NCBI GenBank assembly: GCA_000702245.1
Contig: JNKY01000015.1
Coordinates: 62,001-126,000, forward strand
Direction of reading: 5' to 3'
Origin: Lachnospiraceae bacterium C6A11
Lineage (GTDB): Bacteria > Bacillota > Clostridia > Lachnospirales > Lachnospiraceae
DNA length: 64,000 bases
The stretch's first letter is position 1; every line of letters begins with the position of its first letter. Positions 34,615 to 44,717 of this stretch are shown one piece after another. The notes under the pieces were generated by a model that was given only the letters and a program-made list of their open reading frames with translations, did no database searches and was not told the origin of the DNA. The position numbers and the translations under genes were made by a program.

Positions 34615-35787
34615 TTATTTTTTCAGTTCCACCGTAAAGCAGCTGCCTGTTTCCTCGGTGCTATCCACGCTGATCTCTCCGTCCAGAAGCTTAATTATCC
34701 TCTGAACAAGTGCAAGTCCGAGACCGTTTCCTTCGGTTGCATGGGAGGTGTCTCCCTGATAAAACTTGTCAAATATATGCTTCCTTGTTTCCTCAGACAT
34801 TCCGCAGCCGGTATCTGTAACGCTTACTATCACCTTATCCTTTGTACTATATTGCTTAACTGAAATATTTCCGTTCTCCGGCGTGAATTTGATAGCATTT
34901 GACAGAAGATTGTTCCATACCAGTTCCAGCATGGCCGCGTCCGACCGAACTATAGCTTTATCTTCAACATCGACCTCAACCTCAATATTCTTCTTCCCCC
35001 AGCGCTCCTCAAATTGCAGAATCGAATCGCAGAGATTCCTCGATACATCGACCTCGGAAAGCTCCGGTGCTATCCTCTGGTGCTCAAAACGATTAAGCCT
35101 CAAAATATTTGAAATAAGCTCCGTCATCTTACCCGAAGCCTCTTCTATAACTCCGGCATATTCCTTCATTCTCTCAGGTGTACAGCCCGGTGTCTGCATG
35201 AGCTCAGCGTAATTCTTGATCACCGCCATAGGAGTTTTCAGTTCATGAGACACATTTGAGATGAAATCCTGCCTCAACGTTTCAATACTCCCAAGCTCCC
35301 CTATCATCGTATTAAGATCATTTATCATGACATCGAGATAATCTATCTCATCATTCTCGTTATGGATTGGCTCAATATTGATGTCGAAATTTCCTCTTGC
35401 AACCTCCTTGGTCACCTCCGAGAGCTCCTGAAGCGGAACATCGTAGGTCTTCTTAATAGTATTTCTGACATAAAGCGTCAGCACACAAGCAACCATAACC
35501 CAGTAAAATACCATTACATGTGCCTGAATGATCGCCAGCCATTTAAGTTTCTGCATAAGAAGGATGATCCCTATATGAACTCCGGCAAGCACAAGAAGCG
35601 AACCGAGTATTATCCAAAACATTGACAGTGGAAATCGCGACTCCTTCACCTTTCCGACCCCGAAGGCATTCTCTATCAAACCGCTTTTGGAGCTCGCTTT
35701 ATTATCGGCTTTATCTGTTTCCGGATTGTTTCTTGATACAGTTTTTATATGATCATTTCCGGCTATATTTATATATTTTCGACTCAC
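34615..35787 (-). CDS. Sensor histidine kinase (HAMP, HisKA, HATPase_c)
   Basis: Two transmembrane helices (about 58-80 and 88-106) with almost no extracellular loop precede a HAMP domain. The phospho-acceptor His is in FISNVSHELKTPMAVIKNYA near 187. The N box is NNLLSNAIKFTPENG, the G boxes are DTGCGM and GNGLGLALVQRI. The tiny loop implies sensing within the membrane or through a partner such as the downstream ABC exporter, as in intramembrane-sensing kinases. The start is a GTG. It follows its response regulator by about 30 bases. Confidence 0.9.
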   Translation of the reverse strand: MSRKYINIAGNDHIKTVSRNNPETDKADNKASSKSGLIENAFGVGKVKESRFPLSMFWIILGSLLVLAGVHIGIILLMQKLKWLAIIQAHVMVFYWVMVACVLTLYVRNTIKKTYDVPLQELSEVTKEVARGNFDINIEPIHNENDEIDYLDVMINDLNTMIGELGSIETLRQDFISNVSHELKTPMAVIKNYAELMQTPGCTPERMKEYAGVIEEASGKMTELISNILRLNRFEHQRIAPELSEVDVSRNLCDSILQFEERWGKKNIEVEVDVEDKAIVRSDAAMLELVWNNLLSNAIKFTPENGNISVKQYSTKDKVIVSVTDTGCGMSEETRKHIFDKFYQGDTSHATEGNGLGLALVQRIIKLLDGEISVDSTEETGSCFTVELKK

Positions 35788-35819
35788 TGATAATCACTAC
35801 CCCTTACGCTTTACAGTTT

Positions 35820-36500
35820 TTATTTACAATTGTTAAATACAGCTTTATATCCCAGTCCGCGAACCGTCTTAATCTCAAAACCGTCGCATTCCGATAGTTT
35901 ATCTCTCAGCTTGGTAACATAAACATCTACTGCCCTCAGACTCGTATCCGTATCGAGGCCCCAGAATTCATCCATAAGCGCCGCTCTCGAGAAGGTCTTC
36001 TTCGGATACGATAGCAGTTTAAATATAATATTAAACTCTCTGGTCGTAAGCTGTATTTCCTCTCCGTTTATTTCCGCAGACATGGCATCGGCATCCAGTG
36101 TAAGATTTCCGACGGTAATCTTCCTTTCACGCTCAATATTTGCCCTTCTCAGAAGAGCATTCACCCTCATAAGTAGCTCATCAAGCTCAATCGGCTTGAC
36201 CATATAATCATCTATTCCGATCTGAAAGCCCCTCTGCTTTGAGGCAAGATCGTCTCTGGCTGACATGAACAGGATCGGTATAGTTTTATTTATTGCCCTT
36301 ACGGTTTTTGCAAACTCAAAACCGTCCGTCCCCGGCAGCATGATATCCGAAATTATCATCTCATATAGGTTATTATACATCTCATCATAGGCATCATTCA
36401 CAGACATGCAGCCCTTTACAGCGAAACCGTTATCTGACAGAAACGTACAGACCAATTTATTCAGCCTCTCATCATCCTCAACAATTAAAATATGTATCAT
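35820..36500 (-). CDS. OmpR/PhoB-family response regulator
   Basis: The receiver domain starts MIHILIVEDDERLNKLV with the phosphorylated Asp in MIISDIMLPGTDGFEF; Lys is in YMVKPIELDELL. The winged-helix DNA-binding domain runs to TVRGLGYKAVF. The start is the ATG at 36500 (AAAGGA seven bases upstream); the open frame extends eight residues further without a ribosome site. A four-copy 20-bp direct repeat lies upstream of its promoter, a likely site of autoregulation. Confidence 0.92.
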   Translation of the reverse strand: MIHILIVEDDERLNKLVCTFLSDNGFAVKGCMSVNDAYDEMYNNLYEMIISDIMLPGTDGFEFAKTVRAINKTIPILFMSARDDLASKQRGFQIGIDDYMVKPIELDELLMRVNALLRRANIERERKITVGNLTLDADAMSAEINGEEIQLTTREFNIIFKLLSYPKKTFSRAALMDEFWGLDTDTSLRAVDVYVTKLRDKLSECDGFEIKTVRGLGYKAVFNNCK

Positions 36501-36649
36501 ATGTCGATCCTTTCTTAAAAACATACCGGAAAATAGGCGTTTTCTTCACTCATCACGTTATTTATGGATTCATGGTCAATTCGTCTCTACCACCGCTTTT
36601 CCTAAACGCATTTTATAAATTTAATCCTTAAAGCCGTGCGTATATTGTT

Positions 36650-36658
36650 AGTATACCA
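36650..36658 (-). promoter_or_regulatory. Extended -10 promoter of the two-component operon
   Basis: TGGTATACT on the minus strand is an extended -10 (TGnTATA-like) without a good -35, as expected for an activated promoter. It is about 150 bases upstream of the response regulator ATG. Confidence 0.5.
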
Positions 36659-36690
36659 CATTAATTATTTCTGTTTTGTTAAATTTTATA

Positions 36691-36770
36691 TTCTATGTTT
36701 TAGGATATATTATTGTGCTTTAGAATATGTTTTTGTGCTTTGGAATAAATATTTGTTCTATAACATAAAT
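36691..36770. repeat. Four in-phase 20-bp direct repeats, candidate response-regulator sites
   Basis: Read on the plus strand in exact 20-base register: TTCTATGTTTTAGGATATAT, then TATTGTGCTTTAGAATATGT, then TTTTGTGCTTTGGAATAAAT, then ATTTGTTCTATAACATAAAT. The best two match at about 15 of 20. The array sits just upstream of the extended -10 at 36650 on the operon side. Confidence 0.65.
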
Positions 36771-36783
36771 TGTATGTGACAAA

Positions 36784-36809
36784 CAAACGGCGGAGCAAAA
36801 GCTCCGCCG
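36784..36809 (-). terminator. Terminator of the YegP-like gene
   Basis: Perfect arms CGGCGGAGC (36788-36796) and GCTCCGCCG (36801-36809) with a four-base loop, followed on the minus strand by TTTGTTT. Confidence 0.85.
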
Positions 36810-36840
36810 AAATCATATATAATATTTAATTCTGTATTTA

Positions 36841-37212
36841 TTATTTCTCCATCTCAATCTTTGCATCAGGGGCATTCTTCTGAACGCTCGCGATACCGTT
36901 CTTGCAGCTCTTCATAGCCTTGTAACCCTCGCTGGTAGCGATGATCTGACCATTTGTAGCTTTAAGGCGGAATCTGAACTCGCCGGCTTTGTCAGTATAG
37001 ATCTCAAACTTAGGATTCTTCTCTTTTGCGAAGCCTTCAACTGTCTGATCCTCGATAGCTGCAACAGTAGCATTCTTCTGAATACTTGCAATACCCTTCT
37101 TGCAGGTAACCAGTGACTTGTAAACCTGAGAAGAAGCGATGATCTCGCCATTTCCTGCCTTAAGATCGAACTTAAAACCTGTCTTTGCTTCCTTGATAAC
37201 AAATTTGCCCAT
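36841..37212 (-). CDS. YegP-family protein with two DUF1508 repeats
   Basis: The 123-residue protein is two tandem copies of the DUF1508 fold. Copy one contains NGEIIASSQVYKSLVTCKKG near 20-40 and copy two contains NGQIIATSEGYKAMKSCKNG near 84-104, each ending GIAS(I/V)QKNA. YegP homologues are small, abundant, cytoplasmic and of unresolved function. A good ribosome site (GAGAGG) precedes the ATG, and it has its own terminator, so it is a monocistronic, probably well expressed gene. Confidence 0.9.
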   Translation of the reverse strand: MGKFVIKEAKTGFKFDLKAGNGEIIASSQVYKSLVTCKKGIASIQKNATVAAIEDQTVEGFAKEKNPKFEIYTDKAGEFRFRLKATNGQIIATSEGYKAMKSCKNGIASVQKNAPDAKIEMEK

Positions 37213-37403
37213 AGAAAATACCTCTCTTTCTATAAAATAACCCCGGTACAGTGCTGCTCAACCGCCTTTCACCCGTACCCGCGCCGCAGAATCCGTTCCT
37301 CCGCAGCACCAATAACCTTATGCTCTGATTATACTTTATACCGCATCTTATAACAAGTAGTAAAATGAAACAAAATCGTAAACGTTTACACCATATTCTT
37401 AAT

Positions 37404-37430
37404 AATGGCGGAGCAATATGCCCCGCCATT
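37404..37430 (-). terminator. Hairpin after the cell-wall-binding repeat gene
   Basis: AATGGCGG and CCGCCATT arms enclose a partly paired centre, about 20 bases past the stop at 37452. The T-run is weak, so termination efficiency is uncertain. The GGCGGAGC arm resembles that of the YegP terminator. Confidence 0.55.
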
Positions 37431-37451
37431 CTGTTAAATACCAGTACCGAT

Positions 37452-38145
37452 TTACTGAACCTTACCGCCCTTTATGTAGTAAGATTTTTCGTTGTATGTT
37501 ACATACCCGTTGTAGTTGAAATCTACCTTGCCGCCCTTGCAATACCATGAGCCGTACTCATTGGTTCCGATGCCTGTGAAATTGAAATCAACCTTACCGC
37601 CGCTGCACTTCCACCAGCCGTATTTGTTCTTTGCAACGCCGTTGTAGCCGAAGTCTACCTTACCGCCCTTAAGCTTCCACCAGCCGTTTTCGTTCTTCTC
37701 AACTGTATTGCAGCCAAAATCAACCTTTCCGTTTACGATACGCCACCAACCGTTTGCATTCTTGGCAATACCGGTGTATGAGAAATCAACCTTTCCGTTT
37801 CTGATGACCCACCAGCCGTTAGAGTTCTTCTCTACAGAGTTAACGAACTGAACCTTACCGCCTTTAACGAACCACCAGCCGCTCTCGCCGTTTACAGTTC
37901 CCTTCATAACGTCATTCTTGTTAAAGTCAACCTTACCGCCCTTGCAGTACCACCAACCGTTAGAATTCTTTGCAAAACCGTTGAAATTGAAATTAACCTT
38001 ACCGTTCTGGATGACCCACCAGCCGTTAGAGTTCTTCTCTACAGAGTTAACCAACTGAACCTTACCGCCATCAACGAACCACCATGCATTCTGGCCGTTC
38101 ACTGTCGCCTTGATAACATCCTTCTTTGTATTAAGCGCACCATTT
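37452..38145 (-). repeat. Ten-unit GWW cell-wall-binding repeat region
   Basis: Coding repeats with a period near 69 bases. The 41-base stretch starting ATGACCCACCAGCCGTTAGA occurs identically at 37804 and about 38011, 207 bases apart, which equals three units. This suggests a recent three-unit duplication. Confidence 0.8.
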
Positions 38146-39209
38146 GTTACGTAAGCCCAGCTTCCGTCAGGCTGCTTCTGGAACTGATCCTTTGAGTAGA
38201 TAATAGCTGCGTTATCATCTATCTGCATCTCTATATCTCCGGACATTGTATTATTCAGATCATCAGTTATGGTCCATTGATACATTTCTGTGTCTTTCTC
38301 ATGAAAGAGCTTATGGTTCTTATACAGATCAACCAGATTTGAGCATTCACTTATATTAACAGACTTCAGGTTCGGGCAGCCGAAAGCACGTATTACCCTC
38401 ATGTTATTCTTGCCTGAAACGCTTATTGAAGTCACGTAATCATTGTATTCTGTATTAATCTGTGTCAGATTTGATTTGTTAGACAGATTCAGCGACTTAA
38501 TCTGCGTATTACCTATATCAATATGTTCAAGTTCTGTCAGAAAACTTACATCGAGAGATGATATTTTATTCCCATGAACGTTGACCTCATGAAGCATCTT
38601 GTTATTCTTTAGGTCAACTGATGTAATGTTACTGTCAATCATGGTGAAATCTCTCAGTTTGGTGTTTTTACTTACGTCGATAGAACTGATCTTGGACTGA
38701 CAAATATCTAATACAAGTAATTCGGTATTCGTGCTCACGTCAATGTTTGAAATACCGGTCATTAAAAGCTTCAGCTCCCAAAGCTTAGTACAGCCCTTTA
38801 CATTAATAGAAGTCATATTGGTTGGTCTGTCAATTCCTATTATTTCAATCTTCTTATTCTTAGTGAAGTCGGCAGAAGTAAGCTCATCACCATAATAGTA
38901 AAAGGTATTAAGCTCTGTCAGATATTCTATTCCCTTGATACTTTTCGCATTGTTATTATCATTATAGTCACCCTCCAGATTTATATACTTTGCATTTGCT
39001 ATCTCCTTGGAATCCAGCTTTCCGTCCTTATTTGTATCAAAATTATCCTTAACATATTGTCTAAAGATTTCATCCGGGAAGTTCGTCGCATTAATCGCAA
39101 CATCCCCTGCAGCCTCCAGGCTTCTGCCGTTTCCCACAGCTCCTGTAGCCACAAATACAGCCGCCAAAGCCATACATCCTATAGCTTTTCTAAAACCCAG
39201 TTTTCTCAT
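37452..39209 (-). CDS. Secreted leucine-rich and cell-wall-binding repeat protein
   Basis: A signal peptide (residues 1-34, [19 protein letters not shown] core) is followed by an EF-hand-like DTNKDGKLD near 60 and irregular leucine-rich repeats at about 75-290. The C-terminal third has ten repeats of about 23 residues with the pattern GWW, five to six residues, GKVDF, six to eight residues, KN. These resemble choline/glucan-binding-type cell-wall repeats of Lachnospiraceae. The last unit diverges ([11 protein letters not shown]). Units 1-3 and 4-6 are near-duplicates at DNA level. It is probably a surface adhesin or wall-attached binding protein; no catalytic domain is seen. Confidence 0.85.
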   Translation of the reverse strand: MRKLGFRKAIGCMALAAVFVATGAVGNGRSLEAAGDVAINATNFPDEIFRQYVKDNFDTNKDGKLDSKEIANAKYINLEGDYNDNNNAKSIKGIEYLTELNTFYYYGDELTSADFTKNKKIEIIGIDRPTNMTSINVKGCTKLWELKLLMTGISNIDVSTNTELLVLDICQSKISSIDVSKNTKLRDFTMIDSNITSVDLKNNKMLHEVNVHGNKISSLDVSFLTELEHIDIGNTQIKSLNLSNKSNLTQINTEYNDYVTSISVSGKNNMRVIRAFGCPNLKSVNISECSNLVDLYKNHKLFHEKDTEMYQWTITDDLNNTMSGDIEMQIDDNAAIIYSKDQFQKQPDGSWAYVTNGALNTKKDVIKATVNGQNAWWFVDGGKVQLVNSVEKNSNGWWVIQNGKVNFNFNGFAKNSNGWWYCKGGKVDFNKNDVMKGTVNGESGWWFVKGGKVQFVNSVEKNSNGWWVIRNGKVDFSYTGIAKNANGWWRIVNGKVDFGCNTVEKNENGWWKLKGGKVDFGYNGVAKNKYGWWKCSGGKVDFNFTGIGTNEYGSWYCKGGKVDFNYNGYVTYNEKSYYIKGGKVQ

Positions 39210-39236
39210 ACCTTACCTCCTCCTCTGTGTAAAACA

Positions 39237-41447
39237 CTATGGTTCCTGTCCAAAAATAAGCTCGCCGTCCTCGAAAAGCGCAATCTTTTCAGTCAGAGCT
39301 GTATTTCCAAGGCTCAGTCCTTCAAATGACGGATCATTCGAGGTATCCCAGCTTCCCTCCGGATTGCGGAGTCTTACCTGAATCTCCTGACGGAAATGCT
39401 CCTGTCCGCCGGGATAGAGCTTGCCATCATCAAATACAACCGACAGATAGTAAATATGCTTTGCCTCGTCATAAGGCTTCAGCCCTGCAGCTGTTCCTGA
39501 CTGCATATAGTTGGTCGTGATCTCGATACTGTCTACGCTTCCGCCTGCCTCGTAAACCTCCGAAAGATCCACATAGTATCTCATCTCGAGATCTGCTGCC
39601 TTTCTTGCCGGCCAGCCTGACAGGTTGTAAACATAGGCCTTGATCTCTGTGAAATCCTGGCCATCCACATTGATGCCGGCCTCAACATACATCTCATATT
39701 CATCTATCACCTCGACCGCACCGAAATCCTTCAGTGTCTCGCCGTGATATTTTGAATACAGCTTTGCGAGAAGCCCCGTAAAACCTGCATTGTAGTCGCA
39801 GGCAACCTCATTTGTCGTATAGTTTGAGGTTTCGTCAGTATATCCGTCATTTGCATCCGGTCCGCCCACAAGCGCTCCGTAAAGAGTATGTCTTGCCTTC
39901 TGCGGATCATTCAGATTGTTTGTTGCAGAACCGTTCGCAGTTCTGTGATGCGGACTCTCAGGGTAGCTGTCCCCGAAGCCGATCATATATGAAAAGCCTG
40001 TACTTCCCAGTGCATAATCAGCCTGAGAAACAGCGAATTTCCAGTAGTTGTCCTTCTTCTTATCAGAGCAGAGCCCCGACTCACTGTAGACCGCTGCGAT
40101 GAATCCGGTAGTTGTCGCATATCTGAGCGAGCCCCACTGATCCAGCCACGCAAGTCCCTTCGGCGTGTAGGTGATCCTCTCTCCGTCACTTGTACCGGTC
40201 GTCCAATAGTCCAGATGCTTTTCAACCGCATCCGTGTAGGTCTTCTTGCCGGTCGCCTTGGCCAGAAGTACCGCTGCACCGATATGAACATCGTCCCAGC
40301 ACATAGACCAGTTATAGTCCTGGCTTGCGTTTGGATAAGCCGCTTCAGCCTTCTTCAGATAAGCCTCATCGCCGGTAGCCATATATATCCAGGCGCCGGC
40401 CCACGCAAGCTCGTCCTCCCAGCCACTCCATGAATTATAATATCCGTTTGCCGCCGTATAGCCGTCATCACTCTTTGTACTTTCAGAAAATGCGTACAGA
40501 CTCTTTGCGTGCGCGAGACAAAGTGTACTGTATTCCTTATCCACATCCTTAAATACTATCGCCGTTGCTGCAAGAGCCGCTGCCGCTTCACCTGTGACTG
40601 CCGATCCCGGACTATCCTTCGTTACCTTGTAGGAAGGTCTGTCCATCGACATCACCTCGGCAGGTCCCCACCATGAATGGTCGATTCCACCGTCTCCGAC
40701 CTGATAGTAAAATACTTCATCCTCAGGATGACACTTTATCAGATAATCTGCAACCCACTTGATATCTGCAAGGATGTATTCAAGCTGCCCGCTCTCCTCA
40801 TATGCCTTTCTGTCCTCGTAAACCGACCACGCCAGCATCGCCGTACTGTAGGCCATCGGCAGGTTGAACTTTACGTGATCTCCGGCATCGTACCAGCCAC
40901 CTGTCAGATCAAGCCCTGCGTCGCTGCCATCCGTAAGCCCGCTGTCACCTCGCCAGTTGCATCTTACCTTCTCCGGAAGGTCGCCCGAACGCTGCAGCTC
41001 GTAGAAAAGTATGCTCTTCTGAAGCGCTTCGCCGTAGTTGAAATTACCGGTTCCCTTGATGCCCTCATAGCCGCTGCCTTTTTCAGTAAGGTTTCCTGTA
41101 TCAAGCTTTGAAGTTGCATTTATCACCGGTGTAGTTCCGCCGCCCGCTTCGGTTGTATTTCCTGCTGGACCACTTCCGGTGTCCTCAGTTGTACCACCTG
41201 AGCCATTATCTACAGTACTGCTGCCCGAGCCGGTTACATCCTCAGTGCTGTCTCCCGAGCCACCACTAATTGTTGTACTATCAGCGCTCCCGGATCCGTT
41301 TCCACTATCAGCCACGGGCGTTCCACCGCTATTCTTATCACTTCCGGATTCGCTCTGCCCCCTTCCCAGCGAGAAGCCTATGACAAATACAGCCACAGCC
41401 AGCACACCGATTATCACACTTGTTATTATTATCTGCTTCTTACTCAT
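39237..41447 (-). CDS. Membrane-anchored GH9 cellulase with C-terminal CBM3-like domain
   Basis: This endo-beta-1,4-glucanase is anchored by an N-terminal hydrophobic helix (about 6-26). A Ser/Gly/Thr-rich linker follows (30-110), then the GH9 (alpha/alpha)6 barrel at about 125-560. [19 protein letters not shown] holds the nucleophile-side Asp pair, [10 protein letters not shown] the conserved His, and [17 protein letters not shown] the catalytic Glu. About 590-737 resembles CBM3 of type c ([20 protein letters not shown]). The start is the ATG at 41447; the preceding in-frame TTG is less likely. It suggests plant-fibre use at the cell surface. Confidence 0.92.
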   Translation of the reverse strand: MSKKQIIITSVIIGVLAVAVFVIGFSLGRGQSESGSDKNSGGTPVADSGNGSGSADSTTISGGSGDSTEDVTGSGSSTVDNGSGGTTEDTGSGPAGNTTEAGGGTTPVINATSKLDTGNLTEKGSGYEGIKGTGNFNYGEALQKSILFYELQRSGDLPEKVRCNWRGDSGLTDGSDAGLDLTGGWYDAGDHVKFNLPMAYSTAMLAWSVYEDRKAYEESGQLEYILADIKWVADYLIKCHPEDEVFYYQVGDGGIDHSWWGPAEVMSMDRPSYKVTKDSPGSAVTGEAAAALAATAIVFKDVDKEYSTLCLAHAKSLYAFSESTKSDDGYTAANGYYNSWSGWEDELAWAGAWIYMATGDEAYLKKAEAAYPNASQDYNWSMCWDDVHIGAAVLLAKATGKKTYTDAVEKHLDYWTTGTSDGERITYTPKGLAWLDQWGSLRYATTTGFIAAVYSESGLCSDKKKDNYWKFAVSQADYALGSTGFSYMIGFGDSYPESPHHRTANGSATNNLNDPQKARHTLYGALVGGPDANDGYTDETSNYTTNEVACDYNAGFTGLLAKLYSKYHGETLKDFGAVEVIDEYEMYVEAGINVDGQDFTEIKAYVYNLSGWPARKAADLEMRYYVDLSEVYEAGGSVDSIEITTNYMQSGTAAGLKPYDEAKHIYYLSVVFDDGKLYPGGQEHFRQEIQVRLRNPEGSWDTSNDPSFEGLSLGNTALTEKIALFEDGELIFGQEP

Positions 41448-41476
41448 CAACTACAACCTTCCAACTTTTTTATTAT

Positions 41477-42751
41477 CTAATTTATGGTCCACTTGTACCA
41501 TTTATTCGCGCCCCTCGCACAGGCAAGCGCGTATTCTGTCGAATAGCTTCCCAGCGGTATAACTCCGACAGAAGCAAGCTTCTTTCCAACCTCATACCTG
41601 TTAAGGTCGGTTTTATGATACAGGCACTGCGAAACCGCAAATACCTTCACGCCACCTTCAACGGCTCTTTCAAGCACCGGCAGCAGACTGTCATATAGTG
41701 TCGGCAGTCCGCCCATTCCATACAGCTCAAGAAGCACCGCATCGATACCATCCGAGATCATCTTCGACAGCTGAATCGATGACAGGCCCGGATGCACCTT
41801 CACCAGCTGCACCTCCGCCATACTAAGTGGCATGAATGTGTATTCCGTATCTCTTACTGTCTCCACATCCTTAACGTCAACTTGCTTCATATGTGTCTCG
41901 GAATTAACAGAATCATCATTCGCCTGTCTCACAGAATCATCCGGCCCATTACACTCCACCGCATCAACCTCTATATCGGTGAAAAATACATTTGGTATTT
42001 TTTCCAAATCATTCACATAGCATTCATGCTCTCTGTCGACTGCTGCAAATGCATCAAAGCCATCCGTATCCATCTTCGTCGCATATCTTCCGTCGATAAC
42101 CCTGCCGCCGAACACTATATAAACATTATTATCTCCGAATCGACCGGTCGTTTCGCACGCACCGGTATCATCCTCGCCGCATCTCTCAATTGCTTCTCCG
42201 AAACCACTCTCAGAGAGCTCCAGCACTGTCCTTACTGCGTCGCAGATATTCTTCGTACCGTCGCTGCCCTCAACTTCAATCGGAAGCTGTGAACCGGTCA
42301 GCACAACCGGGATCGGCAAGCCCTTAAACATCGCCGAAAGGGCTCCTGCCGTATACGCCATCGTATCAGTTCCGTGCAGCACGATTATTCCGTCGTATTT
42401 CCTGCCCGTAGGATCATCACGTCCATCCGTCGCATTTTCATCAGCATTCGCATCGACGCACCCTGCGCTATCACCAGCTTCAGTTTCGCGCACCAGCCTG
42501 TCGATCTCAACGCCCAGTTCATTCCACAGTTCCGGCCTCATATCCGAGCTGTCAATAGAAAAAAGACCGCTCAAATCGAGGCACAGCTCACCCTTCGAGA
42601 TCATCTCCCGAATCTCCTGCGCCCCGGAGCAGTCTCCGGAAAAAGCCGTATTTATGACAGCCTCCGCCCCAAGTCCCGGACGGAGACCATTTCCCATATC
42701 TTTTGAAGCTATCGTTCCACCGGTAGCAATTATCTTAATATTTCTCCCCAA
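41477..42751 (-). CDS. ansA: L-asparaginase with hydrophilic insertions
   Basis: The enzyme hydrolyses asparagine to aspartate and ammonia. The first catalytic Thr is in IIATGGTIAS (residues 6-15) and the second in VLHGTDTMAYTAGALS near 122. VHPGLSS and AVSQCLYHKTDLNRYEVG mark the C-terminal domain. No signal peptide, so it is cytoplasmic. At 424 residues it exceeds the usual 330-340; the extra lies in acidic inserts at about 92-114 (AGDSAGCVDANADENATDGR) and 265-302. The start is a TTG with GGGGG seven bases upstream. Confidence 0.9.
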   Translation of the reverse strand: MGRNIKIIATGGTIASKDMGNGLRPGLGAEAVINTAFSGDCSGAQEIREMISKGELCLDLSGLFSIDSSDMRPELWNELGVEIDRLVRETEAGDSAGCVDANADENATDGRDDPTGRKYDGIIVLHGTDTMAYTAGALSAMFKGLPIPVVLTGSQLPIEVEGSDGTKNICDAVRTVLELSESGFGEAIERCGEDDTGACETTGRFGDNNVYIVFGGRVIDGRYATKMDTDGFDAFAAVDREHECYVNDLEKIPNVFFTDIEVDAVECNGPDDSVRQANDDSVNSETHMKQVDVKDVETVRDTEYTFMPLSMAEVQLVKVHPGLSSIQLSKMISDGIDAVLLELYGMGGLPTLYDSLLPVLERAVEGGVKVFAVSQCLYHKTDLNRYEVGKKLASVGVIPLGSYSTEYALACARGANKWYKWTIN

Positions 42752-42770
42752 ATCATTACCCCCACAAGAA

Positions 42771-43469
42771 TTAATTCATCATCAGCCTCTCTGTGATCTT
42801 CTCAAGATCATTAAAATACGTAATCGAAACGACTCTGTTTGTGTTGTCATTATAGTTTACCATCACACAGTCGTTCCTGGTCTGATTATAGTAAAATACA
42901 GATGTAGACACGCCCTCGTACATATCATTCAGGATCTGCATCGTATTTTCCTTCTCGTAGGTCATCTTCTTCTCGACCTCATATCTCGGCATATAGATCT
43001 CTATGCCGTAGAGCTTGTATTTTTCACTGTCGATATGGATGCCGAGCTGCTTTCCGTCCATGTAGAGCACCGCGATCTCTCCGTTTCCATCAGTCACAAG
43101 AGAGCTGTTTGAATAATGTCTAACTCTCTTGGCCGTCGTGTCGTTCCTGGTAAGCTTGACGCCCAGCTCCTTCTCGAGCTGCTCCGTGGTCATATTTACG
43201 CAGTCCTTCAGCTCCTTCGCGTCCTTCTTGATGAGAAACTTATCCACAAGGAAGTAAACACCTGCCGCTAGAAGCGCAAATACACATATCTTGATGATAA
43301 GACCTACATGGTTCTTCTCCTTCGGTCCTGTATAAGTGCTTGTCGTCTTAATGACCGGAAGATCGACATTTTCAGCATATTCTGCGTTTATATCCTGAAG
43401 CCTGTCATCGTCTCTATCGTAGTAGAGTTCGTCGAGATCTTCTTCGCCCTTCAACTTGAAACTACTCAT
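42771..43469 (-). CDS. Unrecognised single-pass membrane protein
   Basis: I do not recognise the family. The 232-residue protein has an acidic cytoplasmic N-terminus (residues 1-50, with repeated Asp/Tyr), one transmembrane helix at 55-75 and an extracellular domain of about 155 residues. The latter contains MTTEQLEKELGVKLTRNDTT and GIEIYMPRYEVEKKM, resembling small SH3-like or DUF-type stalk domains. The start at 43469 is fixed by GGAGGGG. It lies between the peptidase and asparaginase genes. Confidence 0.7.
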   Translation of the reverse strand: MSSFKLKGEEDLDELYYDRDDDRLQDINAEYAENVDLPVIKTTSTYTGPKEKNHVGLIIKICVFALLAAGVYFLVDKFLIKKDAKELKDCVNMTTEQLEKELGVKLTRNDTTAKRVRHYSNSSLVTDGNGEIAVLYMDGKQLGIHIDSEKYKLYGIEIYMPRYEVEKKMTYEKENTMQILNDMYEGVSTSVFYYNQTRNDCVMVNYNDNTNRVVSITYFNDLEKITERLMMN

Positions 43470-43571
43470 TATTCCCCTCCTGTTTTTACTTTTAACCTGT
43501 CGCACCGATGTCACTATCATGTCTCGGTACAGTTCACCCCATTATGCCGGTCGCGCTATAAACCGGCTGTT

Positions 43572-44660
43572 TTATTCATCCTCTTCAGTCACTGACTCCT
43601 CATCTTCAGTTCCGGTTGAGGTTGATGCCTCCTCAGTCATCTTGTTCTGCGCAGTGTAATCCTCAGTTGTAAGGCTCTCGTCCCTATAGAAAGCCCATAG
43701 ACCATCGATCTGACCCTCAAGTCTGTCATAATCCCACCATTTCTCGGTATTTATGTATGAATTCGGATCATTTACTGAGAATTTACCGTCCTTATATCCT
43801 GTCAGAACTATAAAATGTCCTCCATCCGTGAAATCACCGTCCGAAACACAGGCAATTATCGGATTGCCGTTCTGAACAGCTTCAGCCATCGAGGATTCAC
43901 TGAGCCCAACCTCATATGACTTTATTCCAAAGGCCTCACAACCCGTATGAATAAGGCTCCACGCGGTTCCGTGACCATCCACATAATAATCCTTGTCGAG
44001 TGCATACTGAGCAATGACCGGTGGTGAGAAAGCCTTATTTTTCGTCAGATAAACCACAACCATGGCAAGACTTGCAGGTCCACAGCCATTATATGCCATC
44101 AGTCCGTCACCATATTCCATATATCCCCAGCGTCTGTCCCACTGAATGAAAAGAGGCACTTTACCATTCTTTGCATCCTTCAACTCTGCGGTTATGTCAT
44201 AGACCACAGGCTTCTCGTGCTCCGTCGGATAATTATATACAAAATCAACCGTTTCGTGGTATTTGTGAAGCTCGAGAAGAAGATCGCTCGGATATTTGTA
44301 CATATTCTGGTAAATATATAAAACCTTCTCCTGATCCTCAACTGAAAACTCAGGGAATTCCTCGCGGATGCCCTTAAGCATATCCTGCGTGGATGACTCC
44401 TCTGTCGTCGTCGCCTCCGTCGTCACGATCTCTGTCGTAGTCTGTGTATCAGTCGCCTCTGTCGCTTCGGTAGTTGTTTCCGTCGCGATCACCTCGCTCT
44501 GCTTCTCTTTGTTACCCTTCAGCTCGATCACAATGATGACCACATTGAAGATGATTATCGCTGCGATCAGTATCACCATCCAGAGTCCGGATATCTTCCT
44601 TCTCTTGCGCGGTTTTTTTCTTGTCTGTTTATTCTTATTTTCTCTGCTGTCAGTATTCAT
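43572..44660 (-). CDS. Membrane-anchored C39-like cysteine peptidase
   Basis: An N-terminal basic patch and helix (about 24-46) anchor the protein outside the membrane. A Thr/Glu-rich linker (50-95) follows, then a Peptidase_C39_2 domain. Catalytic residues are the Cys of YNGCGPASLAMVVVYLT, His of GGHFIVLTGYKDG and Asp of VNDPNS. The tail is Ser/Thr/Glu-rich. Such proteins are thought to cleave surface or cell-wall peptides. The linker codons are an irregular ACN/GAN repeat. Confidence 0.85.
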   Translation of the reverse strand: MNTDSRENKNKQTRKKPRKRRKISGLWMVILIAAIIIFNVVIIVIELKGNKEKQSEVIATETTTEATEATDTQTTTEIVTTEATTTEESSTQDMLKGIREEFPEFSVEDQEKVLYIYQNMYKYPSDLLLELHKYHETVDFVYNYPTEHEKPVVYDITAELKDAKNGKVPLFIQWDRRWGYMEYGDGLMAYNGCGPASLAMVVVYLTKNKAFSPPVIAQYALDKDYYVDGHGTAWSLIHTGCEAFGIKSYEVGLSESSMAEAVQNGNPIIACVSDGDFTDGGHFIVLTGYKDGKFSVNDPNSYINTEKWWDYDRLEGQIDGLWAFYRDESLTTEDYTAQNKMTEEASTSTGTEDEESVTEEDE

Positions 44661-44717
44661 AAAACTATCTTTCCTGCCATATCATTCTGCCACTTGCTGA
44701 CGGCATTTTTTTACTTA

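Noticed and set aside
36691-36770. 20-bp direct repeats considered as a small CRISPR array
   Set aside because: Units are contiguous without spacers and imperfect. The position before a promoter fits operator sites better.
37452-38145. Regular repeats suggesting a CRISPR array
   Set aside because: The period near 69 bases encodes in-frame GWW protein repeats with no unique spacers, and no cas genes are present.
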